60,165 nt of DNA from Alphaproteobacteria bacterium (GTDB lineage Bacteria; Pseudomonadota; Alphaproteobacteria; Micropepsales; Micropepsaceae). Shown in pieces: positions 9,560 through 19,000 of the stretch; the stretch's first letter is position 1, and each line of letters opens with the position of its first letter. Under the pieces are notes generated by a model. The model was not told the origin of the DNA, searched no databases, and saw only the letters and a program-made list of their open reading frames with translations. Where the stretch lies: assembly GCA_018971835.1 (NCBI GenBank), contig JAGWZW010000012.1, positions 1 through 60,165 on the forward strand, in the 5' to 3' direction. Position numbers and translations under genes: made by a program.

Positions 9560-11203
9560 ATGCCGATGAAGCTCTCACGACGGCTTCTGCTGGGCAGCGG
9601 TGCAGTGCTGGCCGCCGGCGGTTCGGTCTACGCCTTCCAGGGCGGCGGCCGCATGCAGCGGCGCGCCGTGGCGGGCGCCGGGACATTCAATCGCGGTAAC
9701 GGCGCCGAGCCGGACACCCTGGATCCCCACCTGGCGACCGGCGATTGGGAAAACAACATCATCGGCGACATGTTCATCGGGCTGATGACCGAAGGTGCCG
9801 ACGGCACGCCCATCCCGGGCGCGGCCGAACGCTTTTCGGCCAGCGCGAACGGCCTCACCTATACCTTCAGGCTGCGCGATCACCTCTGGTCGGATGGCAG
9901 GCCGGTGACGGCGGCGGACTTCGTCTATTCCTTCCGCCGCGTGCTGAATCCGAAGACGGCGGCGCAATACGCCTCGATCCTCTATCCGATCCTCAACGCC
10001 CGGGCCGTGAACGCCGGCGAGCTGCCGCCGGAGAAGCTGGGAGTGCGCGCGCTGGACGCGCGGACGCTCGAAATCACCTTCCACTTCCAGGTGCCCTATG
10101 TCGCGCAGTTGCTCACGCACTACTCGACCTTCCCGGTGCCGCGCCACGTTGTGGAGCAGCATGGCGCCGACTGGCTCAGGCCCGAAAACATCGCCGTCAA
10201 CGGCCCCTACATCCTCAAGGACTGGATCGCCAACGATCACATCCACCTGGCAAGGAACCCTCGTTTCTACGACAGCGCGAAAGTCGCCATCGAGAACGTC
10301 TATTTCTTCCCGACGCAGGATTCCAGTGCGGCGCTCAAGCGCTTTCGCGGCGGCGAATTCGACGTGCTCTCCGCCAGCATCCCGCCGCAGCAGACGCTCT
10401 GGCTCAAGCGCGAGATTCCGGACGAGCTGCGCCTCTTCCCCTACATGCTGACGCAATACGTCGTTTTCAATCTCGACCGCCCGCCATTCGGCAATCTGGC
10501 GGTGCGCACCGCGCTGTCGATGGCCATCGACCGCGAGACGATCGTGAACAAGGTGACGCGCGGCGGCGAGGGCCCGGCCTATTCGTTCGTGCCCCCGGGC
10601 ATGCCGGGCTATCCGGGCAAGGCGCATCTGGCCTTCGAGGGCGTTCCCATGAGCGTGCGCCGCGAACGCGCGCGGGCATTGCTGAAGGAAGCGGGCTATG
10701 GCCCGCACCGGCCGCTGCAGTTCAATTACGAGATCCAGTCCACCACCGAGGCCAGGCTGGTCGCCGTGGTGCTGCAGGAGATGTGGCGTGAGATCGGCGC
10801 CGAGGTACAGATCGTCCAGTCCGAAAGCCAGGTGCATTACGATCTGCTGATGCGGCGCGATTTCGAGGTTGCCTGGGCGGGCTGGAGCGCCGATTATCTC
10901 GATCCGAAGGATTTCCTGTTCACCCTGGTCTCCACCAGCACGTCCATGAACAACGGCGACTACCACAGCCATGTCTTCGACGCCCTGATGAGCGATTCCG
11001 ACATCGAGCACGATCCCAGGCTGCGCGCCCAGCTGCTTGAGGACGCCGAGCAGCGCATGCTGGACGACATGGCGCTGGCGCCGGTCTATTTCGGCGTGAC
11101 GCGCAACCTCGTCTCCACCGACGTGCGGAACTGGATCAGCAACAAGGTCAACATCAACCGCACGCGCTGGCTCCGGCTGAACCGCGGACCTGCCACCGCA
11201 TGA
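9560..11203 (+). CDS. Peptide ABC transporter substrate-binding protein (SBP family 5)
   Basis: A 547-residue family-5 solute-binding protein like OppA/MppA. It shows NRGNGAEPDTLDPHLATGDWE at the mature N terminus, WSDGRPVTAADFVYSFRRVLNP, and VRTALSMAIDRETIVNKV, all standard for the family. The leader (KLSRRLLLGSGAVLAAGGSVYA) has a twin-arginine-like SRRLLL and no lipobox cysteine, so it may be Tat-exported and soluble in the periplasm. ATG codons at 9560 and 9566 are both possible starts. Its stop overlaps the ATG of a second binding protein. It has its own upstream region (125 bp) divergent from the small secreted protein, so it may be transcribed separately from the permease operon. Confidence 0.9.
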   Translation: MPMKLSRRLLLGSGAVLAAGGSVYAFQGGGRMQRRAVAGAGTFNRGNGAEPDTLDPHLATGDWENNIIGDMFIGLMTEGADGTPIPGAAERFSASANGLTYTFRLRDHLWSDGRPVTAADFVYSFRRVLNPKTAAQYASILYPILNARAVNAGELPPEKLGVRALDARTLEITFHFQVPYVAQLLTHYSTFPVPRHVVEQHGADWLRPENIAVNGPYILKDWIANDHIHLARNPRFYDSAKVAIENVYFFPTQDSSAALKRFRGGEFDVLSASIPPQQTLWLKREIPDELRLFPYMLTQYVVFNLDRPPFGNLAVRTALSMAIDRETIVNKVTRGGEGPAYSFVPPGMPGYPGKAHLAFEGVPMSVRRERARALLKEAGYGPHRPLQFNYEIQSTTEARLVAVVLQEMWREIGAEVQIVQSESQVHYDLLMRRDFEVAWAGWSADYLDPKDFLFTLVSTSTSMNNGDYHSHVFDALMSDSDIEHDPRLRAQLLEDAEQRMLDDMALAPVYFGVTRNLVSTDVRNWISNKVNINRTRWLRLNRGPATA

Positions 11204-12801
11204 CGCCTCCGGGCCTCCGGGCGCTGGCCGGCTTCGTGCTGCTGGCGCTGGCGATGGCCTGTTCGCCCGCGCCGCCGCCGGGCGTGACGCTCAACCGCGG
11301 CAATGGCGGCGAACCCAGGAGCCTCGATCCGCAACTGATCGGCGCCAGCGCCGAGGCCAACATCGCCGGCGACCTGATGATGGGGCTGACCACCGAGGAC
11401 GCCGCCGCCCGCCCTATCCCCGGCGCGGCGACGGACTGGCAGGTCTCGCCCGACGGCCTGACCTGGACCTTCCACCTCCGCAATCACCTGTGGTCGGACG
11501 GGCGGCCGGTGACGGCGGCAGATTTCGTTTTCGCCTGGCGGCGGTTGCTCGATCCCAAGACCGCCGCGCCCTATGCCTATAATCTCTGGGTGCTGAAGAA
11601 CGCCCGCGCCATCAGCGCCGGCACGCTGCCGCCCGCGGCGCTGGGCGTGCGCGCGCCCGACGACCGCACGCTGGTCGTCACCCTCGCCCATCCCGCGCCC
11701 TACCTGCCGGAGCTGCTGGAACACCACAGCGCCTATCCCTTGCCGCGCCATGTGGTGGAGCGCTACGGCGCGGCCTGGTCCAGCCCCGCGCACTACGTCG
11801 GCAACGGCGCCTTTGTGCTGAAGCAATGGGTGCCGAACGACCACATCACGCTCTTCAAGAACAAGCTGTTCTACGACGCCAAAGACGTGCGCATCGACGT
11901 GGTGAACTATTATCCCACCGCCAATTCCGCCGCGGCGCTGGGCCGCTTCCGCGCCGGCGAGCTGGACACCCAGACCCCGCTGCCCGCCGCGGAGATCGGC
12001 TGGCTGCGCGCGCACCTGGCGCAGACGCTGCGCATGGTGCCCTATCTCGGCGTCGCCTATGTCTCGATCAATCTCGAGCGGCCGCCGCTGTCCGATCTGC
12101 GCGTGCGCGAGGCGCTCAACCTCGCCTTCGACCGCAAGGCCATCGTGGCCAAGGTGCTGCGGCTGGGCGAGGCCCCGGCCTACGGCATGGTGCCGCCGGG
12201 CGTGGCGAACTATCCCGGCGGCGCGGCGCTGGCCTTCGTTTCGCAGCCCTACGCGGCGCGGCTGAGCCAGGCCCGCGCGCTGATGGCCGCCGCCGGCTAC
12301 GGCCCGGACCGGCCCTTGCGGCTCGACTACCTGACCACCACCGACCCCGACAATCTGCGCGTCGCCGCTGCGGTGCAGGCCATGATGCGGGCCATCGGCG
12401 TGGACCTCACCATCAGCCAGGCCGACGTGCAGACCGTGATCCAGCGCATGAACGCGCACGATTTCGACCTGGCGGCCAACAGCTGGATCGCCGATTTCGA
12501 CGACGCCGCCAATTTCCTCGACCTGTTGCGCTGCCACGGCGGCAAGAACTACGGCAATTACTGCGACCCCGCCTATGACGCGCTGCTGGATCGCGCCCAG
12601 CACACCGCCGACGCCGCCGCGCGCGGCGCCCTGCTGGCGCAGGCCGAGCAGACCGCGCTCGCCGCCTATCCCTGGATTCCCATGCGCTTCATGGTGACGC
12701 GCGACCTGGTGGCCCCTTATGTGAAGGGCTGGATCGCCAACCGGCGGGACGTCAACCGCACCCGCTGGCTGTGGATCGCGGGCAAGCCGGCCGGACACTG
12801 A
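11200..12801 (+). CDS. Peptide ABC transporter substrate-binding lipoprotein (SBP family 5)
   Basis: A 533-residue paralogue of the preceding binding protein, overlapping it by the ATGA stop-start. The leader ends LALAMAC, a lipobox, so this one is probably membrane-anchored while its partner is not. Shared family marks are LNRGNGGEPRSLDPQL, HLWSDGRPVTAADFVFAWRRLLDPKTAAP and VREALNLAFDRKAIVAKVL. The C terminus VNRTRWLWIAGKPAG closely matches the partner's INRTRWLRLNRG, which suggests a tandem duplication followed by divergence. The pair would deliver peptides to the OppBC-like permease upstream, possibly with different preferences. Confidence 0.9.
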   Translation: MTPPGLRALAGFVLLALAMACSPAPPPGVTLNRGNGGEPRSLDPQLIGASAEANIAGDLMMGLTTEDAAARPIPGAATDWQVSPDGLTWTFHLRNHLWSDGRPVTAADFVFAWRRLLDPKTAAPYAYNLWVLKNARAISAGTLPPAALGVRAPDDRTLVVTLAHPAPYLPELLEHHSAYPLPRHVVERYGAAWSSPAHYVGNGAFVLKQWVPNDHITLFKNKLFYDAKDVRIDVVNYYPTANSAAALGRFRAGELDTQTPLPAAEIGWLRAHLAQTLRMVPYLGVAYVSINLERPPLSDLRVREALNLAFDRKAIVAKVLRLGEAPAYGMVPPGVANYPGGAALAFVSQPYAARLSQARALMAAAGYGPDRPLRLDYLTTTDPDNLRVAAAVQAMMRAIGVDLTISQADVQTVIQRMNAHDFDLAANSWIADFDDAANFLDLLRCHGGKNYGNYCDPAYDALLDRAQHTADAAARGALLAQAEQTALAAYPWIPMRFMVTRDLVAPYVKGWIANRRDVNRTRWLWIAGKPAGH

Positions 12802-12877
12802 AGGATGGCACTGAGGGCCGGACGGCCACGGAGCGCTTGCCGGGGCGGCGCCGATGGGGCATTTTCGCCCCGCGCGC

Positions 12878-12954
12878 GACCCCGTAGCTCAGCAGGATAG
12901 AGCATCAGATTCCTAATCTGAGGGCCGGAGGTTCGAATCCTCTCGGGGTCGCCA
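12878..12954 (+). tRNA. tRNA-Arg (anticodon CCT)
   Basis: A full cloverleaf can be folded by eye: acceptor GACCCCG with CGGGGTC, D arm GCTC/GAGC, anticodon stem TCAGA/TCTGA around the loop TTCCTAA (anticodon CCT), T arm GGAGG/CCTCT with TTCGAAT, discriminator G and an encoded CCA at 12952-12954. Its last 15 bases are repeated at 16006-16020, marking it as the integration site of the island that follows. Confidence 0.96.
12940..12954 (+). repeat. att direct repeat, left copy (3' end of tRNA-Arg)
   Basis: CTCTCGGGGTCGCCA, the 3' end of the tRNA gene. The identical 15 bases occur again at 16006-16020; flanking bases differ, so the match ends cleanly. Confidence 0.88.
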
Positions 12955-13055
12955 GCGCGGCGGTATGTTGGCGCAAAGGGAAATGCGGAAACGTTTGTGC
13001 CTGCGCGGGACGGTCTTAGATGACCGTTATGTGGAAAGCCGTTTTGGCAGGCGTC

Positions 13056-13994
13056 TTATCGGTCCATACACTCATCGGGGTTCTCCTTCCACTTCCCATT
13101 GAGTTTGTCGGGACCGGGGACATCCTGAGCAGTGAATCCGTGCGCGCCGTATTTTCTGGCGAACCAAAAAGGGAATGGGGGAGGGTGCGATTTGAGTTTG
13201 TTGGACGATGGATCGTCGTAAAGAAGCACGCCATAAACCCACAAGCTGGCGCCCTTCCGAATAGCTTTCCGCTCTTCTTGGCTAAGAGGAAGAGGGAATC
13301 CGCTATCCCCAGTAACAGCCATTGGTGGATCCCCTGCGATCAACAATTCATGGCTCGAAACATCATCCAAGCTTTTGGGCGCGGATTTCGCTCCAATGAC
13401 CCAGTGATCGGGATTTTGTTGCCAGCGAATATCTCTGGGATCCTCTTTGGAATTTCGCTTGACATCACAACGCAGATGATCACCGACATAATAGCCGATG
13501 CGCGCTCCGTACAAAATAGCGGCCGCGTGTCCGACATTTCGGAAAGTCACTTCGACGGAGGCGTCTTGGGGTATAACGTTGCCGCTATACGGCTTTCCAT
13601 TGGACAGCATAGACATGCTATAGGTCATCTCCGGAAGATGGGAGAGTTCCATTTCTCCTTGCATGATGTCCAGTTGATGTCCCATATCAATCTGCTGCTT
13701 CCACAGTAGTCCGGCAGTGATGCCCGCTACTATCATCGCGACGACATCTATCCGGAATCGCCAGCACTCCCATTTTTCCTGACGATCCCATTGGGCCTTT
13801 TGTTCTGCCCGACTTACATCATTGTTATAGTTTATTGTTTTAAGCGCGGAGATAATTGGATCCTTGTTTGGCTTTTTTCTGGGTGGTTTTTGTTTCAATT
13901 GAGATTCTGGCTTCTTGCAGACCAGCACAGCCCAGCTTTTGCGCAATCGCATTATAGATACGTCCCATTTTGCGAGTATGTAAGGCAACCTCAT
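13056..13994 (-). CDS. Island-encoded single-pass membrane protein of unknown function
   Basis: A 312-residue frame with a basic N-terminal segment (KQKPPRKKPNKD), one membrane helix (about residues 82-100, FRIDVVAMIVAGITAGLLW) and then about 210 residues with a beta-rich look (ASVEVTFRNVGHAAAILYGARIGYYVG; ASLWVYGVLLYDD). Proteins with one helix followed by such a domain are frequent cargo of proteobacterial islands but have no assigned role. Start is uncertain: the ATG at 13994 has GCGGAG directly adjoining it, and an ATG at 13952 gives a 298-residue form. Codon use is far less GC-biased than in neighbouring chromosomal genes, consistent with transfer. I do not recognise the family. Confidence 0.6.
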   Translation of the reverse strand: MRLPYILAKWDVSIMRLRKSWAVLVCKKPESQLKQKPPRKKPNKDPIISALKTINYNNDVSRAEQKAQWDRQEKWECWRFRIDVVAMIVAGITAGLLWKQQIDMGHQLDIMQGEMELSHLPEMTYSMSMLSNGKPYSGNVIPQDASVEVTFRNVGHAAAILYGARIGYYVGDHLRCDVKRNSKEDPRDIRWQQNPDHWVIGAKSAPKSLDDVSSHELLIAGDPPMAVTGDSGFPLPLSQEERKAIRKGASLWVYGVLLYDDPSSNKLKSHPPPFPFWFARKYGAHGFTAQDVPGPDKLNGKWKENPDECMDR

Positions 13995-14137
13995 CTCCGC
14001 AGACTAGATGTCTTCAAGACTGCATCCCTCAAGCCCCGACACGGCCAAGGATGCCAGAAAAAACGTGGCTGAGAAGGTGCCGCGAGCCAGTTTGTTGGTG
14101 ATACTCGCCGCCGGCTCGCCCTTAAACCCGTGCTTTT

Positions 14138-14318
14138 TCAGCCTCTTGTCAGTTCGGAGTCTGAAAGCTGATCGACGGTGAGCCTTTCGAACACCTTTTC
14201 AATTGCGTGATAGACGGCGTCATCGAGATTGGGCAAACCAAAGAGCCTGGTGACCGCACCCTACTAGCTTCGTCATCGCTGCCAAAAACATCTTGCCAAG
14301 CCGGGGCCGTCCGCGCAT
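14138..14318 (-). pseudogene. Frameshifted small gene fragment, unrecognised
   Basis: Two adjacent frames on the minus strand join into one plausible protein if a single frameshift near 14262 is allowed: RGRPRLGKMFLAAMTKLVG, then AVTRLFGLPNLDDAVYHAIE and KVFERLTVDQLSDSELTRG ending at 14138. The composition is protein-like, but I cannot assign a family. The rest of 13995-14420 shows no further coding signal. Confidence 0.4.
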
Positions 14319-14420
14319 GAGCCCTTAATTTCCGAAAAACCAGCCAAACAACCTGCCGCACGAACCCGCTCAGTGAGCGGCGACTGTCAGCCGATTACCC
14401 TCTCTGTAAATGATGAGCCA

Positions 14421-15242
14421 TCAATCGCAATTATTGTAATTTGAAGCCTGACATTTTGCAGCGAGTGCTTGTGCTTCTGCAATTTGAGCGGGTGTCATTT
14501 TTGCTGCTACTTGGTTGCGAGCATCTGAATATTTTTTGTTGCCATGACTAGTAGTGTGTGATGCGGCAAGATTCATCCACATATGCGCTTTGACATAGCT
14601 CTCCGGTACACCTTCACCGTACAAGTAATTGTAACCGAGATTAAGTTGCGCGTCCGCGTCACCTTGTTGTGCTGCTAAGCGGAACCACTTCTCTGCTTCA
14701 GCATAGCTCTGCGGTAAAATTTTACCTTCCAAATACAACACACCGAGGTTGTACTGGGCGGATGCGTATCCCTGTTGCGCTGATAATTGATACCACTTGA
14801 GCGCTTCATCATAGTTTTGCGGTACACCCTCGCCGTTGAAGTACAGCACTCCGAGGTTGTCCTGCGCAATCGCATTTCCCTGTTCTGCGGACAAGCGGTA
14901 CCACTTCTCTGCCTCGGTAAAATTTTGTGTAACCCCTAGCCCTTTGTCGTAAATCATTCCGAGATCGCGCTGCGCAGTTGCATTGCCCTGTTCCGCAGCT
15001 AAACGGTACCACTTCGCTGCTTCAGTAAAGTTTTGCGTAACTCCTATTCCTCCTAAATACATCGCACCGAGATTGTACTGCGCAATTGCGTTTCCGTGTT
15101 GTGCCAGAGGCGTAAAAAGCGTAAGAGCAGTCGCATAGTCGCCGCGCTTGAAAGCGGCCACCGCATCATCAAAAGGCGCGGCATTCGCAATCGGTGCTAC
15201 GAGAACCGCCAGCAGCACAGCAGCAGTAAGTGCTTTTTTCAT
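14421..15242 (-). CDS. Secreted Sel1-repeat (SLR/TPR-like) protein
   Basis: A 273-residue protein with a signal peptide (MKKALTAAVLLAVLVAPIANA) and about six Sel1-like repeats of 36 residues, each carrying the pattern A..NLG.MY..G.GV.QN..EA.KWYRLAAEQG. Sel1 repeats form alpha-solenoids used for protein-protein contacts; secreted members are common in Proteobacteria and some regulate envelope or signalling proteins. The ATG at 15242, after GGGGAA, gives the clean signal peptide; an upstream ATG at 15341 would place 33 unrelated residues in front. The C-terminal segment (YVKAHMWMNLAAS...QIAEAQALAAKC) is the usual ending of this family. It lies on the tRNA-Arg island and is its only gene that looks wholly intact. 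Confidence 0.85.
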   Translation of the reverse strand: MKKALTAAVLLAVLVAPIANAAPFDDAVAAFKRGDYATALTLFTPLAQHGNAIAQYNLGAMYLGGIGVTQNFTEAAKWYRLAAEQGNATAQRDLGMIYDKGLGVTQNFTEAEKWYRLSAEQGNAIAQDNLGVLYFNGEGVPQNYDEALKWYQLSAQQGYASAQYNLGVLYLEGKILPQSYAEAEKWFRLAAQQGDADAQLNLGYNYLYGEGVPESYVKAHMWMNLAASHTTSHGNKKYSDARNQVAAKMTPAQIAEAQALAAKCQASNYNNCD

Positions 15243-15379
15243 TGATCCGACATTCCCCGGATGACCTTGAATTGAGCCGGAAAATACTGCCTTTCTGAGG
15301 GACGCGGAAGCCCGAACGGCCGCGTTCGTCGCGGGGAGCATGCCCGTTCAGGCAAGACTATGCCCAAACGGCTGGTTTG

Positions 15380-15740
15380 GTTCGTTTTTGGCATTCGGAC
15401 ACACTACTCCCGTCATTATTGTGGATTGCACAATCCCCGCTGATAGGTCGCAGTCGCAATCCGTCGATCAGCCACAAAATCTCCCCGAACAATCGGCTCG
15501 GCACGGCGACCTCCGCTATCTGAAAGGTGATGTAGCGCGCGTGGCCGACGATCTTCGCGCCGATTTTGACCAGCTTCTCGCGCAAGCTAGTCAATGACCA
15601 ATCCTTCACCGTCTCCGGCAATGCCAGTGTCCGCATGAAGTTGGCGAGATTGTAGGCGGGCGCATGGAGTTGCAGTCGGACGGTGTTGGCGATGAACGAG
15701 CAGCATGACAGCCGCGTCCACTTCGTCGCGTTTACCGCAT
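15380..15740 (-). pseudogene. IS1380-family transposase, C-terminal fragment
   Basis: On the minus strand the frame reads KWTRLSCCSFIANTVRLQLH, APAYNLANFMRTLALPETVK and DWSLTSLREKLVKIGAKIVG, then RYITFQIAEVAVPSRLFGEI. This matches the last part of IS1380-type DDE transposases. There is no start, no catalytic region and no second end, so only the tail of the gene remains. The fragment lies inside the tRNA-Arg island. Confidence 0.78.
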
Positions 15741-15750
15741 TACGGCGTCC

Positions 15751-15822
15751 TACGTCGGTCCCGGTACCAATTTCCCGCCCCGCTACAACGTCGCGCCCAT
15801 GCAGCTTGCGCCGGTGGTGACC
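15751..15822 (+). pseudogene. Possible SRAP (YedK-like) peptidase fragment
   Basis: A short plus-strand stretch translates to YVGPGTNFPPRYNVAPMQLA followed by PVV. It closely fits the conserved NFPPRYNIAPTQ block near the N terminus of SRAP (SOS response-associated peptidase) proteins. The frame then stops, and neither the MCGR start nor the rest of the domain is present. It directly abuts the IS1380 fragment, suggesting disruption and deletion. The match is short, so confidence is moderate. Confidence 0.5.
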
Positions 15823-15906
15823 CTTTTTCCTCAGTCAATTGGTTGATCGCTATCAACGAGGAGGTTGAGGAACCGGTAACGCTGGACAAAGTTAGAACTC
15901 TGAAAA

Positions 15907-15968
15907 AGGTGAGGGAGCCGTTCAAAAAAGCCGTTACACTTCAGCGGTGCCGTTTCCTCCCTCACCTT
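15907..15968. repeat. Inverted repeat near the island's right end
   Basis: AAGGTGAGGGA and TCCCTCACCTT form an inverted repeat about 40 bp apart, some 40 bp inside the right att copy. It may be an arm-type site, an insertion-sequence end or a terminator; the sequence does not decide. Confidence 0.35.
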
Positions 15969-16005
15969 GCGCTAAGTGGTGAAAGATAAAGGAGTTATGG
16001 CCGAT

Positions 16006-16020
16006 CTCTCGGGGTCGCCA
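16006..16020 (+). repeat. att direct repeat, right copy
   Basis: CTCTCGGGGTCGCCA, identical to the 3' 15 bases of tRNA-Arg at 12940-12954. It lies only 4 bp from the stop codon of the next chromosomal gene. Confidence 0.88.
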
Positions 16021-16023
16021 CCC

Positions 16024-19000
16024 CTACCCCTGCTTGGCCGCTTCGCGCACGGTGACGGTGCCGGTGCGCTCCAGTTTGCCCCAGCCGACCAGCGCGCCCT
16101 TGACCGCCGTGGAGATCGAGCGCACCACCACGTAGTACATGATCTGCCGGTAGCCGAAGCGCTGCAACATCAGCCACCAGAGCAGGCTCCACTGTTCGCG
16201 CTTCTCCATCAGGAAGCCGAAGATCGCGGCCAGCAAATCCACCACCACGAACACCACGTAATAGATGGCGGTGATCTTGAGGTCGGCGTTGCTGAACTCC
16301 GAGCCGTGCTGCAGGTAGGCGACGTACTGCCAGGCCAGTTGCCAGACCAGCAGCAGGTCTGCGAGCGGCGCCAGCGCCGTCAGCACGATCTGGAACAGCC
16401 AGACCTGCGGCAGCGCGATGGTGGCGAGCGCCCCGTATTTCGGATCGAAGGTGATCTTGCGGTACTTCCACAGGCATTGCAGCGTGCCATAGGCCCAGCG
16501 GAAGCGCTGCTTGGCGAGGCCGCGCACAGTGGTGGGCGCCTCGGTCCAGGCGATGGCCGTGGAGTCGAACAGCACCCGGTAGCCTGCGCGCTGCACGGCG
16601 ATGGTGAGATCCTGGTCCTCGGCCAGCGTGTCGGTGTGGAAGCCGCCCAGCTCGGCCAGCACGCTCTTGCGCCAGGCGCCGACCGCGCCGGGCACCACGG
16701 TCAGCGTGCCCAGCGCCGCCAGCGCGCGCCGCTCCAGGTTCTGCGCCACGATGTATTCCAGCGCCTGCCAGCGCGTGATCATGTTGATGCGGTTGCCGAC
16801 CTTGGCATTGCCCGCCACCGCGCCGACGCTCGGGTCGGCGAACCAGCGCACCAGGCGCTGGATGGTGTCACGGTTGAACTGGGTGTCGGCGTCCAGCGCC
16901 ACCACCACCTCGCCTTTGGCGTGCGACAGGCCGAGATTGAGGGCGTTGGCCTTGCCGCCGTTGGGCGTTTTTATCAGGGTGACGCGCGGATCGGCGCCGA
17001 ATTCCGAAGTGAGCACGCCATAGGTGTTGTCGCGCGAGCCGTCGTCCACCACGATCACGTCGAGGTTGCGATAGGCGCCGTCGAGGATGCCGTGCACGGT
17101 GCGGACGATGACGTTCTCCTCGTTATAGGCGGGAATGACAACGGAGACGTGCATCGTCTCGGCCTCGGGCGGCGGATCGAATTCGGCCGCATGCTGGCGC
17201 CGCCGGTAGAGGCTTGCCACCACCAGGAACACCAGCCGGCCGATGCCCAGCCAGATCGCGGCGACGAACAGCAGGTAAAGGATGTGCCCCATCGTGGAGA
17301 GCGCCATGAACACCACGCGGTCGGTCAGCAGCGCCACGGTGGGCGAGAGCGGCGGCATGGCCTCGGCCGGCGTCAGCCCGGCCAGCTGGGAAACCTTGAC
17401 GAATTTGTAGCCCTCGGCCCGCAGCTTATCGATGATGACGGGCAGCGCCGCCACCGTCTGCGAGCGGTCGCCGCCGGCATCGTGCAGCAGGATGATGTTG
17501 CGCGGCATGTCGCGCTTGACCGCATGCACCTGATCGAGCGTGCGCTGGACGATCTGCTTGACGCCGGGCAGCGCCCAGTCCACCGGATCGACGTGCTCGC
17601 CGACGGTGACGTAGCCCATGTCCTGCGCCACTTCGACGGGGATCAGCTCGTCGGCGTCGGTCGGCTCGGCGTCGCCCAGATAGGGCGGGCGGAACAGGCG
17701 CATGGAATGGCCCGTCAGCGCCTCGAACAGCCGCTGCGTGGCATTCAATTCCAGCCGCACGCCTTCGGGCGGCGTGTCGGCCAGATTGGGATGGGTGTAG
17801 GTGTGGTTGCCCACTTCGTCGCCATCGGCCACTTCCCGCTGCACCAGCCCGGGATTGGCTTCGGTGTTGCTGCCGATGACGAAGAAGGTCGCGGTGACGT
17901 GCTTCTTGCGCAGGATGTCGAGGATGCGCGGCGTCCATTCCGGGTCGGGGCCATCGTCGAAGGTGAGCGCCACCTCCTTGCGGTAATGGCCGCCGAACTG
18001 GCGGATCACATAGCTGGTCGGCAGCTTGGTATAGGTTTCGTCGTCGATGTCGCCGGTCTTGGCGTCCAGGTCGAGCTTGCGCCGGCCGGCTGAGGGATCG
18101 GCCTCGACGCGCAGGATTTCGCCCATGCCCTCGAAATCGATGTCGTCGTTGATCGGGATCGAGGTGAGGCTTGCCGGCGCGCCGGCGCCATAGGCGCGGC
18201 CCATCACGTCCCACACCGAGGGGTCTTCGCTGCCCAGCCGCCACATCGCATAGCCGGCGGGCTGATAGATGTCGGCGGCGTGAATCTGGTTGTAGGCCGT
18301 GGCGCCGTCGAGGAACCAGACGTCGTGTTTGGTGCCGTCGTCCTCGACATAGGAGAAATGCGGGTTGTTGGTAGCGCCATCGAAGCTGACGCTGGCGCCC
18401 GAATCGTTGGCGGCGATCACCGCGTCCTGGAAGGTGAGCGTGTCGACATCGCTGCCGTTCCAGTCGTAGCCGTAGCCACCGAGCGCCAGGATGGTGTGGT
18501 TGGGCGCCAGCACCTTCATGCGCTTGTCGAGCGTCGTCTCGTACCAGTTTTCCCCGGCGATAGCGCCGGCCGCGCCCGAATCCTCATGCTCGTCATAGGC
18601 CATCAGCACGGTGTAATCGACGATCCGCGCATACTGGGCAAAGGGCCAGCTGTTGTCGTCGAACGGCGCGGCCTGGGCGATGATCCAGCCATGCGGCTTG
18701 AAGGCCTTGCGCAACTCGCGCAGGAACTGGCCCTGATTCCAATAGGCGCTCTGCGGCAGCTGCTCGAAGTCGATGGTGACGCCCTGCAGGCGATGACCGC
18801 CCACAAAAGCGACGACGCCATCGATCACCGTTTTTCGCCAAGCCGGATCGGCCAGGTGCTTGGCAAGGCCGGTGCCATCCCACTGGCCCATGCTGGCGTT
18901 CTGCAGCACCGGCAGGATCGCGGTGTTGGCCTTGTTGCGGTGGATATAGCCGTAAACCCGGCCATTGAAGCTGGTGTTCAGGGTCAGGTCCGGGCCGACC

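Larger units (their letters stand above)
12955..16020. mobile_element. Decayed genomic island in tRNA-Arg(CCT)
   Basis: About 3.07 kb bounded by the 15-bp tRNA 3'-end duplication. Base composition is clearly more AT-rich than the flanks, and gene density is low. It holds a membrane protein, a Sel1-repeat protein, a frameshifted small gene, an IS1380-type transposase fragment and a scrap resembling an SRAP (YedK) gene. No intact integrase is present, so the element is probably a deletion remnant that can no longer move by itself. Confidence 0.82.

Noticed and set aside
13020..13709. 229-codon plus-strand frame on the island
   Set aside because: Antisense to the island membrane protein, whose frame has the clear membrane helix and protein-like composition.
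15976..18093. 705-codon open frame on the plus strand
   Set aside because: It lies antisense to the GH18-NodB-GT2 gene; high GC makes long antisense frames. The His/Gln/Arg-rich product has no family features.
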